From the NCBI GenBank assembly GCA_000467935.1, contig KI259861.1, positions 1 through 27,418 of the forward strand: 27,418 nt of DNA. The letters run 5' to 3'. A program made the translations under genes and the position numbers. Below, piece by piece: positions 15,289-22,615 of the stretch (position 1 is the first letter of the stretch; every line of letters begins with the position of its first letter). This stretch comes from Peptostreptococcaceae bacterium oral taxon 113 str. W5053. Lineage in GTDB: Bacteria; Bacillota; Clostridia; Tissierellales; Peptoniphilaceae. Under the pieces are notes generated by a model. It did not search any database. It saw only the letters and a program-made list of their open reading frames with translations, and had not been told where the DNA came from.

Positions 15289-15579
15289 ATGAAGAAGTTA
15301 ACCCGTAAAGAAGTCCAATCGGTTATCGATGAATATGTAAAACCGGTCATTGTATCTCACGGTGGAGATATTTTGATTAAAGAGGTTAAAGATGGCACAG
15401 TGCGGATTACACTTTGGGGGAACTGCCAAGGTTGCCCCTCTGTCCAATTAACCACGGAAACTGTTGTCGAAGAAAAACTTCGAGAACATCTGGGTGATAA
15501 AGTGGATAAAGTTATTTTAGTGAACGAGGTCAGCCCTGACATTTTAAATTTTGCAAAAAAGCTGATACGTCACGAGTAA
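15289..15579 (+). CDS. NifU C-terminal-domain-like Fe-S protein
   Basis: A 96-residue protein with the NifU C-terminal (Nfu) fold signature: HGGDI near residue 24 and GNCQGCPS with Cys46 and Cys49 as CxxC. Such domains bind a labile [4Fe-4S] cluster between two subunits and pass it to apo-enzymes. It lacks the N-terminal scaffold domain of full NifU. It starts after AAGGAGGGG, 62 bp downstream of abfD, and its stop overlaps the ribosome site of the CoA-transferase gene. Position inside the operon of a [4Fe-4S] dehydratase suggests a dedicated cluster carrier or repair factor for that enzyme; this is inference. Confidence 0.85.
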   Translation: MKKLTRKEVQSVIDEYVKPVIVSHGGDILIKEVKDGTVRITLWGNCQGCPSVQLTTETVVEEKLREHLGDKVDKVILVNEVSPDILNFAKKLIRHE

Positions 15580-15593
15580 AGGAGGATGTAAAA

Positions 15594-16889
15594 TTGGATT
15601 GGAGAGAGGTTTATAACCAAAAAGTAGTGACAGCTGAGGAAGCGGTAAAACATATTGCCTCTGGGAATCGTGTTGTTGTCGGGCATGCATGTGGCGAACC
15701 ATCTTACTTGCTTGATGTCATGGTAGCAAACAAGGAACAGTATGAAAATGTAGAGATTGTACACATGGTTGCTATGGGTAAGGCGGAATATTGCTTGCCT
15801 GAAAATCGGAAACATTTCCGTCACAATGCAATTTTTGTAGGTGGTACAACTAGAAAGGCTGTTGAAGAAGGACGCGCGGATTTTACACCGGTGTATTTCC
15901 ATGAAGTTCCGAAATTATTTAAAACGACATTGCCTGTTGATGTAGCATTAATTCAAGTTTCTCCGATGGATGAACACGGATATTGTTCTTTCGGCGTATC
16001 TTCAGACTATACGAAACCTGCTGCTGAAGAAGCAAAAATGGTTATTGCTCAAGTCAATAAAGAAATGCCTCATACAATGGGAGACAACTTTATCCATATC
16101 AGCGATATTGATTTTGTTGTAGAACATGACGCTCCGCTTATCGAGCTTCCGAATCCGAAAATTGGAGATATTGAAAGAGAGATTGGACGTCACTGCGCCT
16201 CTTTGATTAACGATGGCGACACTTTGCAATTAGGTATCGGTGCTATTCCCGATGCGGTATTGAGCTTTTTAGGGGATAAAAAAGATTTGGGAATTCACTC
16301 CGAAATGTTCTCCGACGGTGTATTGGGACTTGTAGATAAAGGCGTTATCAACAACAAGAAAAAAACTTTTAAAAAAGGGAAATTTATAGTTACTTTCTTA
16401 ATGGGAACGAAAAAATTGTATGATTTTGTACATGACAATCCTGCGGTTGAACTTTATCCTGTAAACTTTGTAAATGATCCGAAAGTCATTATGCAAAATG
16501 ACAATTTAGTTAGCATTAACTCTTGCGTACAAGTTGATTTAATGGGTCAGGTTGCTTCCGAATCTATTGGAATAAAACAAATCAGCGGTGTAGGCGGGCA
16601 AGTTGATTTTGTTCGCGGTGCAAACATGGGAAATAACGGACGTGCCATTATGGCAATGCCTTCCACGGTAAAAGGTAAAGTGTCCAAGATTGTGCCTTTG
16701 TTGGATGAAGGTGCCGCTACCACTACGGGACGTTGTGATGTGGATTATGTCGTTACCGAATACGGAGTTGCACAACTTAAAGGGCATACTTTAAGAGAAC
16801 GTGCAAGAGCGTTGATTAAGATCGCCCATCCGGATTTCAGAGAAGAACTTGCAAAAGTATTTGAAGAAAGATTCCACGAAAAATTTTAG
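15594..16889 (+). CDS. abfT: 4-hydroxybutyrate CoA-transferase
   Basis: Single-chain family I CoA-transferase of 431 residues that moves CoA from acetyl-CoA or butyryl-CoA to 4-hydroxybutyrate, making the substrate of AbfD. It matches remembered AbfT/Cat2 sequences: MDW start, SSDYT near 136-140, GKHCASLI-like GRHCASLI at 198-205, LGIGAIPDAVL at 213-223, GVGGQVDFVRG, VTEYGVAQLKG and ARALIKIAHPDF near the end. The catalytic glutamate is Glu237 in GIHSEM. The start is TTG at 15594: AAAGGAGG ends 9 bases before it and the resulting N-terminus fits the family. A TTG start may lower its level relative to abfD. The distinct two-subunit CoA-transferase of cassette A belongs to another subgroup. Confidence 0.93.
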   Translation: MDWREVYNQKVVTAEEAVKHIASGNRVVVGHACGEPSYLLDVMVANKEQYENVEIVHMVAMGKAEYCLPENRKHFRHNAIFVGGTTRKAVEEGRADFTPVYFHEVPKLFKTTLPVDVALIQVSPMDEHGYCSFGVSSDYTKPAAEEAKMVIAQVNKEMPHTMGDNFIHISDIDFVVEHDAPLIELPNPKIGDIEREIGRHCASLINDGDTLQLGIGAIPDAVLSFLGDKKDLGIHSEMFSDGVLGLVDKGVINNKKKTFKKGKFIVTFLMGTKKLYDFVHDNPAVELYPVNFVNDPKVIMQNDNLVSINSCVQVDLMGQVASESIGIKQISGVGGQVDFVRGANMGNNGRAIMAMPSTVKGKVSKIVPLLDEGAATTTGRCDVDYVVTEYGVAQLKGHTLRERARALIKIAHPDFREELAKVFEERFHEKF

Positions 16890-16916
16890 AATTTTGACAA
16901 TTCAATAAGTTGATTG

Positions 16917-16954
16917 CCGTTAGAGGAGATAGAAAATCTCCTTTAACGGATTTT
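16917..16954 (+). terminator. Stem-loop between abfT and the permease gene
   Basis: CCGTTAGAGGAGAT pairs with ATCTCCTTTAACGG (one G-T wobble) around a five-base loop, followed by ATTTT. It is a moderate terminator that may reduce, not stop, transcription into the permease gene. Confidence 0.7.
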
Positions 16955-16985
16955 AAGAAAATATTATAAAAGGAGTGTGTTATTT

Positions 16986-18386
16986 ATGGCGATGAAACGT
17001 GAATACGGCATGGAACATCCGGGCGTTCGTCTGGGAATGTTTACTTTTCGTATACCTTTTGTTCATTATCGCGTAGAACTTCCGGAATTATTACAAGCAA
17101 TTTTGATGTGTGCAACTTGCCTTGGTGCAATCCCGGTTATTGAAGAACAATTAGGATTGCCTTTCGAATTGGCATGGGGTATGGTTATTATCAATGGTTT
17201 TCTTTACACGATGCACTCAACTTGGGGCGATCCGGTTGTTCCGGGTTGGATTACACCGTCTATTCCATTAACGATTGCCTATTTGGCTCAATGGGAAATT
17301 GGACCTCTTCGTATCCAAGCGATGTGTGCATTGCAATTGGTTGTAGCTGCAATCTTTATCATCATGGGGATTACCGGTATTGCAAACAAATTGTTGGCAT
17401 TGGTTCCGTCATCGATTAAAGCAGGTATCTTGCTTGGGGCAGGTATTGCCGCTACATATGGTGAATTTGCACCCGGTAAGCGTTTCTTTAAAACACCGTA
17501 CACCATCGGTATTGGTGCCGTTGCAGCGTTCTTCTTGTTGTTTTCTGAAGTATTCGCTGAATGGAGAAAGAAAAGTAAATTATGGGATACTATCGGTGGT
17601 TTGGGAATGCTCCCGGCTTTGATTATCTGTATAATTATCGGACCTATTGTGGGTGAATATGCAATGCCGAAATTTGAGGTGTTCCCAATTCTTCATGTAC
17701 CTGATTTCAAAGGTATTTGGAATGCAATGTCTCCATTTGTTATCGGTTGGCCCACAGCTTCCATGTGGTTAAAAGCAATCCCGCAGGCGATTGTTACTTA
17801 TATCATTGCGTTCGGTGACTTTGTAACTTCTGAGGCATTGCTTCATGAAGCGGACATTGTTCGTCAAGATGAAAAAATCGTATTCGACGCAAATCGTTCC
17901 AATATCATCAGTGGTGTTCGTAATGCCATTGAAGGCGTAGTATGTCCTTATCCGACTCTTTGCGGACCATTGTGGGCAGCTGTAACTGCATCCGTATCTC
18001 AACGTTATAAAGACGGTAGGGATAAAATGGACAGCATTTACTCCGGTGTAGGTACATTCCGTTGGGCAACCTTCATTGCGGTATCTGTTACTGTAATTGT
18101 AGGAGTTGTTCGTCCGATTCTGCCTCCCGCATTATCCTTAACTTTGTTGGTTCAAGGTTTTATCTGCGTACGTTTGGCAATTGACCTTTGCCCGACGGAT
18201 ACAGACAAAGGTCTTGCAGGTGTTATGGGTGCGGTTATCGTAGCCCAAGGCGCTATGTGGGGTCTGATTGTCGGTATTGTGTTGTATTTAATTCTTTTTT
18301 CCAGAACGAAGATGAAAGAAGAACGTAGAAAGAACTTGGAAGCGGCACAAAGAGAAAAAGAATTGAATGAAAAAGCAAGTGTTTAA
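16986..18386 (+). CDS. Multi-pass permease, cassette B paralogue
   Basis: A 466-residue membrane protein with about 10-12 hydrophobic segments, clearly paralogous to the protein at 4376-5779. Shared segments include RIPFVHY-VELPE, GDPVVPGWITPSIPL, VPSSIKAGILLGAGIAA, an AFGDFVTSEALL stretch and LPPALSLTLLVQGF. A charged tail of about 28 residues, absent from the other copy, ends it. AAAGGAGTG lies 10 bases before ATG 16986; a GTG at 16977 overlaps the ribosome site. The fold looks NCS2/SulP-like, but no nucleobase-binding signature was recognised. In an abfD/abfT operon it plausibly transports 4-hydroxybutyrate or a related acid; this is inference. Confidence 0.7.
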   Translation: MAMKREYGMEHPGVRLGMFTFRIPFVHYRVELPELLQAILMCATCLGAIPVIEEQLGLPFELAWGMVIINGFLYTMHSTWGDPVVPGWITPSIPLTIAYLAQWEIGPLRIQAMCALQLVVAAIFIIMGITGIANKLLALVPSSIKAGILLGAGIAATYGEFAPGKRFFKTPYTIGIGAVAAFFLLFSEVFAEWRKKSKLWDTIGGLGMLPALIICIIIGPIVGEYAMPKFEVFPILHVPDFKGIWNAMSPFVIGWPTASMWLKAIPQAIVTYIIAFGDFVTSEALLHEADIVRQDEKIVFDANRSNIISGVRNAIEGVVCPYPTLCGPLWAAVTASVSQRYKDGRDKMDSIYSGVGTFRWATFIAVSVTVIVGVVRPILPPALSLTLLVQGFICVRLAIDLCPTDTDKGLAGVMGAVIVAQGAMWGLIVGIVLYLILFSRTKMKEERRKNLEAAQREKELNEKASV

Positions 18387-18404
18387 TCCTTCTGAAAAAG
18401 GGAA

Positions 18405-18439
18405 TTAAAAGGGAGACAGTGGTGCTGTCTCCCTTTTAA
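18405..18439 (+). terminator. Stem-loop between the permease and the lux-like operon
   Basis: TTAAAAGGGAGACAG (18405-18419) pairs perfectly with 18425-18439 around TGGTG. The T-run (four) is short and lies within the stem, so termination may be partial. Only 21 bp separate it from the next start codon, leaving no room for a separate promoter after it. Confidence 0.7.
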
Positions 18440-18460
18440 CAAATGAATGGAGGATAAGGT

Positions 18461-18784
18461 ATGAAGATTCAAGAGAAGGCGGTTGACTATTTACAAAAAC
18501 AGAAAGGCGATTTCTTTTTAATTCAAGGCATAAAAAATGAAAACTTTTCCGGATGCGGTTGTTCCAGCGTGGGCATTAAGACTATTTCCGCTGAAGTAGT
18601 AGTAGGCTATGGAGATATTCCGGAGGGATTTCATGTGGAAGAGTCCAATGGAGCAAAAGCGGTAATTTTACCGGAAGTAGAAGCGTGCTTAACTCCTGAG
18701 ACTGAAATTAAGCTGGACAGTATATTATTTATCAAGACTTTGTCTTTGACCAATATTGTACCGGCAGTTGTGAGGGCTGAATAA
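18461..18784 (+). CDS. HesB/IscA-like small protein with CxC motif
   Basis: A 107-residue protein that starts after TGGAGGATAAGG. Its pattern of strands and a GCGC motif (Cys32 and Cys34) recall the HesB/IscA-related 'CC/Se motif' proteins of anaerobes, some of which have selenocysteine at this point; here both are plain cysteine codons. It lacks the C-terminal CGC of true IscA. It is the first gene of the acyl-processing operon and ends 2 bp before the acyl carrier protein start. Function is unknown: a metal or cluster-related or redox role would fit. I am moderately sure of the family and unsure of the role. Confidence 0.55.
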   Translation: MKIQEKAVDYLQKQKGDFFLIQGIKNENFSGCGCSSVGIKTISAEVVVGYGDIPEGFHVEESNGAKAVILPEVEACLTPETEIKLDSILFIKTLSLTNIVPAVVRAE

Positions 18785-18786
18785 GA

Positions 18787-19032
18787 ATGACAAAACTGGA
18801 AAGATACAGAAAAATATTTAAAACTTCATTACAAGTGACAGATGAACAAATTGACAGCGGAACATTGAAATATCAAAGTGTTCCAACATGGGACAGCGTA
18901 GGGCATATGAATATGATTTCTGAAATAGAAGAGAGATTCTGTATTGTGATGGAAACCATAGATGTCTTTGGATTTAATACCTATGAAAAAGGGATTGAAA
19001 TTCTAAGAGATAAATACGGGGTTGATTTATAA
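18787..19032 (+). CDS. Dedicated acyl carrier protein
   Basis: An 81-residue ACP. The phosphopantetheine attachment site is Ser37 in WDSVGHM, typical of specialised (non-fatty-acid-synthase) carrier proteins, and the four-helix pattern and acidic C-terminal half are as expected. It starts 2 bp after the HesB-like gene. It is followed by an acyl-activating enzyme, LuxE- and LuxC-like proteins and an acyl-ACP thioesterase, so it most likely presents an acyl chain to these partners. No phosphopantetheinyl transferase is seen in the window; the housekeeping one must serve. Confidence 0.88.
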   Translation: MTKLERYRKIFKTSLQVTDEQIDSGTLKYQSVPTWDSVGHMNMISEIEERFCIVMETIDVFGFNTYEKGIEILRDKYGVDL

Positions 19033-19050
19033 TCTCGGGAAGGGAATGAG

Positions 19051-20451
19051 ATGTGGAATTTTGAAAAATACTCTAAAAAGGTAGCGTGTATTACTGAGTT
19101 TGGGCAGTGGACCTATGGTCAAATTGACTCTTTGGCAGAAGAATTCGCTCAATATGTTCCGAAAAGAAGCTTGATTTTGATTTTATGTAGAAATACTCCG
19201 GGCAGCCTTTTTTCCTATCTTTGTTCCATGAAAACGGATTGCGTTCCGTTGTTGTTGCCGGCGAATATGGATATGGCTGCATTCAAAGAAATGATGCATA
19301 CATATCATCCCAATTACCTCTGCGTTCCTAAGGACATGGCAGAGGTTTTTAGCATGGAGAAAAGATTTGAGCTGGAAGATTATATCGTACTTCATGCTTT
19401 TGAAGAAAAGGTGGAAATGTACGAAAAATTAGGACTTCTATTAAGCACCTCAGGAAGTACGGGGAGTCCAAAGTTGGTGCGCCAAAGCAGAGAAAATGTG
19501 AAAGCCAATGCGAGGCAAATTACAGAATACCTTGAACTTAAAGATGATGAACGACCGATTACAACCATGCCTATGAACTATACCTATGGGCTTTCCATTA
19601 TCAATAGCCATCTTTTGGTAGGTGCCGTTTTGCTTTTGACCAATCGAACTCTGTTTGAAACAGAATTTTGGGAGTTTTTCAAAAAAGAGAAGGCTACCAG
19701 TTTCGGCGCCGTCCCGTATACGTATAAGATGTTAAAACGTTTAAGATTTACAAAAATGGACTTACCGGATTTAAGGTATTTCACACAGGCGGGTGGAAAG
19801 CTTTCTTTGGAATTACATCAGGAATATGCGGAATATGCCAAATCTTCGGGAAAAAAATTTATTGTCATGTACGGACAGACGGAAGCGACGGCTCGTATGA
19901 GTTATTTACCTTGGGAAAAAAGTTTGGAGAAAATAGGGTCTATAGGCATTGCCATACCCGAAGGACGATTTTCTTTGCGTGACGTGAATAATCAAGAGAT
20001 TTCCAAACCGGATATTGTTGGAGAATTGATTTATGAAGGACCCAATGTCACTTTGGGATATGCCCGAAAACAAGGGGATTTGATATTAGGGGATGAAAGA
20101 ATGGGTGTATTGATTACAGGAGACATGGCTAAAAAAGATGAGGACGGATATTATTATATTGTAGGCAGAAAGAAACGATTTATCAAAGTTTTCGGTAATC
20201 GAATGAATTTAGACGAAATGGAACTTGCTATTAATAAAAATTGTAATGTGGAATCGGCTATTTGCGGAGAAGATGATTTTGTGGAAGTCTATGTGGTCAA
20301 AGGCGGGGAAATTCTGCCGGTGGAAAAATATTTGCAGGAAAGATTTCATTTGCACCCGAGTGCTTATGCGGTAAAAGAAGTGGATGAAATTCCGAAAAAT
20401 GATTCGGAAAAGATTCTCTACTCGAAGTTAATGGAAGGAAGAGAAAAATGA
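19051..20451 (+). CDS. AMP-dependent acyl-activating enzyme (acyl-ACP/CoA ligase)
   Basis: ANL-superfamily adenylating enzyme, 466 residues. It has the phosphate loop STSGSTGSPK at about 132-141, YGQTEATAR (motif A5), TGDMAKKDEDGYYYIVGRKK (motifs A7/A8) and a C-terminal PKNDSEKILYSK with the lysine that catalyses adenylation. It is shorter than typical acetyl-CoA synthetases (about 650) and close to ligases that load carrier proteins. Located between an ACP gene and a LuxE-like gene, it probably activates a fatty or other carboxylic acid and loads it on the ACP. Its stop overlaps the next start (ATGA). The chain length is unknown. Confidence 0.88.
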   Translation: MWNFEKYSKKVACITEFGQWTYGQIDSLAEEFAQYVPKRSLILILCRNTPGSLFSYLCSMKTDCVPLLLPANMDMAAFKEMMHTYHPNYLCVPKDMAEVFSMEKRFELEDYIVLHAFEEKVEMYEKLGLLLSTSGSTGSPKLVRQSRENVKANARQITEYLELKDDERPITTMPMNYTYGLSIINSHLLVGAVLLLTNRTLFETEFWEFFKKEKATSFGAVPYTYKMLKRLRFTKMDLPDLRYFTQAGGKLSLELHQEYAEYAKSSGKKFIVMYGQTEATARMSYLPWEKSLEKIGSIGIAIPEGRFSLRDVNNQEISKPDIVGELIYEGPNVTLGYARKQGDLILGDERMGVLITGDMAKKDEDGYYYIVGRKKRFIKVFGNRMNLDEMELAINKNCNVESAICGEDDFVEVYVVKGGEILPVEKYLQERFHLHPSAYAVKEVDEIPKNDSEKILYSKLMEGREK

Positions 20452-21464
20452 ACAATAAATTTTTTGAAAGGATGAAAGAACTCACTCTTTTTCATAAAGA
20501 ACATTGTCCGGAATATGGGAAAATGTTGAATGGCTTAGGAACGGATATTCAAGCTGTCGACAAATTGGAAGATATTCCTTTTTTACCGGCTCGTTTATTT
20601 AAAGCAATGGACTTAAAGAGCATCCCGGAAGAAAAAGTGTTTAAAATTATGTATTCTTCAGGGACGACAGGGCATCCTTCCAAAATTTATCTGGATAGAG
20701 AAAACGCCTTGGCACAACAAATTGCCTTAAGCCATGTGGTCGAAAGTTATATCGGAAAAGGAAGACGTCCTATGTTAATTATTGACAGTGAAGATGTCTT
20801 AAAAGATCGAAAAAAATTTAGTGCACGGGGTGCCGGTATTTTAGGCTTTTCAATTTTTGCCACAAAGACGAGATATGCACTGGATAAGGAAATGAATTTG
20901 AATAAAAATGCCATCTCCGAATTTTTAAAAATCGTAGGGGATAAAGATTTTCTGGTGTTCGGATTTACTTCCGTTATTTGGCAATATTTAGTGCAAGTCT
21001 TGGAAAAAGAAGGAATAAAATTGCCTTTTGAAAAGGGAAGTTTAATTCATGGTGGCGGCTGGAAAAAATTAGCGGATCAAGCTGTGGATGAAAAAGAGTT
21101 TGCGCGTCGTATTGAGAAAAATACGGGAATTCGAAAAATCATGAACTATTACGGAATGGTCGAACAGACCGGTTCCATTTATTTGACTTGTGAAGAAGGA
21201 CATTATCATATCAGTCCCTATTCGGAAATCATTATTCGAAGACCCGAGGACTTATCCGTGGCGGATATTGGAGAAACGGGCTTGATTCAAGTGATGAGTA
21301 CTCTTCCGACGGCCTATCCCGGGCACAGTATTTTAACGGAAGACTTAGGGATGATCGATTTGGAAAAAGATTGTCCTTGTGGCAGACAAGGCAGAACGTT
21401 TCGCATTATAGGACGAGTGAAAGGCTCGGAGATTCGGGGGTGCAGTGATGCATACGGCGGTTAA
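20448..21464 (+). CDS. LuxE-like acyl-protein synthetase
   Basis: A 338-residue member of the LuxE acyl-protein synthetase family. In luminous bacteria LuxE activates a fatty acid with ATP and hands it to LuxC. Seen here are the family-typical opening (an HCPEYGK-like segment, then IPFLPARLFK near 45-55), adenylate-forming motif YSSGTTGHPSK near 67-78, NYYGMVEQTG and a C-terminal CPCGRQGRTF-IIGR segment. It starts on the ATGA overlap of the ligase gene and ends inside the LuxC-like gene. The C-terminus is a short SDAYGG after the IIGR module, as in compact LuxE proteins. Confidence in family is high; the acyl chain is unknown. Confidence 0.88.
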   Translation: MNNKFFERMKELTLFHKEHCPEYGKMLNGLGTDIQAVDKLEDIPFLPARLFKAMDLKSIPEEKVFKIMYSSGTTGHPSKIYLDRENALAQQIALSHVVESYIGKGRRPMLIIDSEDVLKDRKKFSARGAGILGFSIFATKTRYALDKEMNLNKNAISEFLKIVGDKDFLVFGFTSVIWQYLVQVLEKEGIKLPFEKGSLIHGGGWKKLADQAVDEKEFARRIEKNTGIRKIMNYYGMVEQTGSIYLTCEEGHYHISPYSEIIIRRPEDLSVADIGETGLIQVMSTLPTAYPGHSILTEDLGMIDLEKDCPCGRQGRTFRIIGRVKGSEIRGCSDAYGG

Positions 21465-22611
21465 TATTTTAGCAGGAAAAGGAAATAAAGTGCGGCCGAG
21501 GAAAACTTTCGATGCCATGGTGATGAATTTCTTAGCGGAACTTTCCAATACGATTACACAAAATTCATTGTCCAGAAAATATGTGGATTTGGCTGCTTTT
21601 GCTTTTTGGATTCGAAAAAACCGTTTATTGCAATGGAAAGAAAAGTATAATCGACCACATGCGTTGGGAAGAGGAATGGCTTTTCATATCGCTCCAGCGA
21701 ATGTACCCTTAAATTTTGCTTACAGCTTTGTATTCGGTCTTCTTAGCGGAAACAGCAATATTGTCCGAGTCTCCGGAAAGGATTTTGCTCAAGTAGATAT
21801 TTTATGCGATATACTCAGGCAAGTCTTTAAAAACTATCCGGAAATCGAAGAAGAAAATGCAATTGTTCGTTATCCCCATCATGATGAAATCAATGCTGAA
21901 TTTTCATCGGCTTGTCAAGTACGGGTTATTTGGGGAGGGGATGAGACAATTCGAAAAATTTGTTCTTTTCCGGTGGCACCGGCGACAACAGAAGTACATT
22001 TTGCCAATCGCGTATCCATGGCTTTAGTCGGAAGTGATCATTATATTCGTTTTTCTTCGGAAGAAAAGCAACGACTGGCTCATCTTTTTTACAATGACAC
22101 TTATTTCAGTGATCAAATGGCTTGCTCCTCTCCGGCGATGATTTTCTTTTTGGGAGAGCAAAATGAAGCGGCTAAAGAAGAGTTTTTTACGTATTTAGCC
22201 GAAGAGTCAAAAAAATATCCTATGGACGGGGTACGTATGGTGGAAAAATATGCTTTGATGCTGGAAACAATGGCTCGAGGTGGAACGAAAAGGATTTTTG
22301 CTGAAGAAAATCTTATTGTTTTGAATGTGGATAAACCGTATTTACTTACAGAACTGTTAGGACGATTTGGTTTATTTTATCAGTATGACATTCAATCCGT
22401 GGAAGACTTGTTACCTTGGATTTGTCAGAGTGTACAGACGCTTTCTTATACCGGCATATCTGCGGAAGCATTGTATCAATGCATTGAAAAAAATCACTTA
22501 TTGGGAATCGATCGGATTGTTCCCTTCGGAGAAGGCTTGTCCATGGATTTGTTGTGGGACGGCTATCCGTTGATTTCAGCTATGTCCAGAGAAATTAGTG
22601 TATTGGGGTGA
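21448..22611 (+). CDS. LuxC-like acyl-CoA/acyl-protein reductase
   Basis: A 387-residue NADPH-dependent reductase of the LuxC family (aldehyde dehydrogenase superfamily) that would reduce an enzyme-bound acyl group to an aldehyde. Features: HIAPANVPLNFAYSF at 80-94, GLLSGNSNIVRVS (about 97-109) for the nucleotide fold, and the acyl-accepting Cys226 in DQMACSSP. The start is ATG 21448 after GGGGGTG, overlapping the LuxE-like gene by 17 bp, as expected of partners translated together. LuxC of luminous bacteria is about 480 residues, so this form is compact. No luciferase (luxAB) genes are in the window; the aldehyde must serve something else. Confidence 0.9.
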   Translation: MHTAVNILAGKGNKVRPRKTFDAMVMNFLAELSNTITQNSLSRKYVDLAAFAFWIRKNRLLQWKEKYNRPHALGRGMAFHIAPANVPLNFAYSFVFGLLSGNSNIVRVSGKDFAQVDILCDILRQVFKNYPEIEEENAIVRYPHHDEINAEFSSACQVRVIWGGDETIRKICSFPVAPATTEVHFANRVSMALVGSDHYIRFSSEEKQRLAHLFYNDTYFSDQMACSSPAMIFFLGEQNEAAKEEFFTYLAEESKKYPMDGVRMVEKYALMLETMARGGTKRIFAEENLIVLNVDKPYLLTELLGRFGLFYQYDIQSVEDLLPWICQSVQTLSYTGISAEALYQCIEKNHLLGIDRIVPFGEGLSMDLLWDGYPLISAMSREISVLG

Positions 22612-22615
22612 GAAC

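Noticed and set aside
19051..22611. Bacterial bioluminescence operon
   Set aside because: LuxC- and LuxE-like genes are present, but there is no luxA/luxB, no luxD-type hydrolase, and an oxygen-dependent luciferase would not suit the apparent anaerobic lifestyle.
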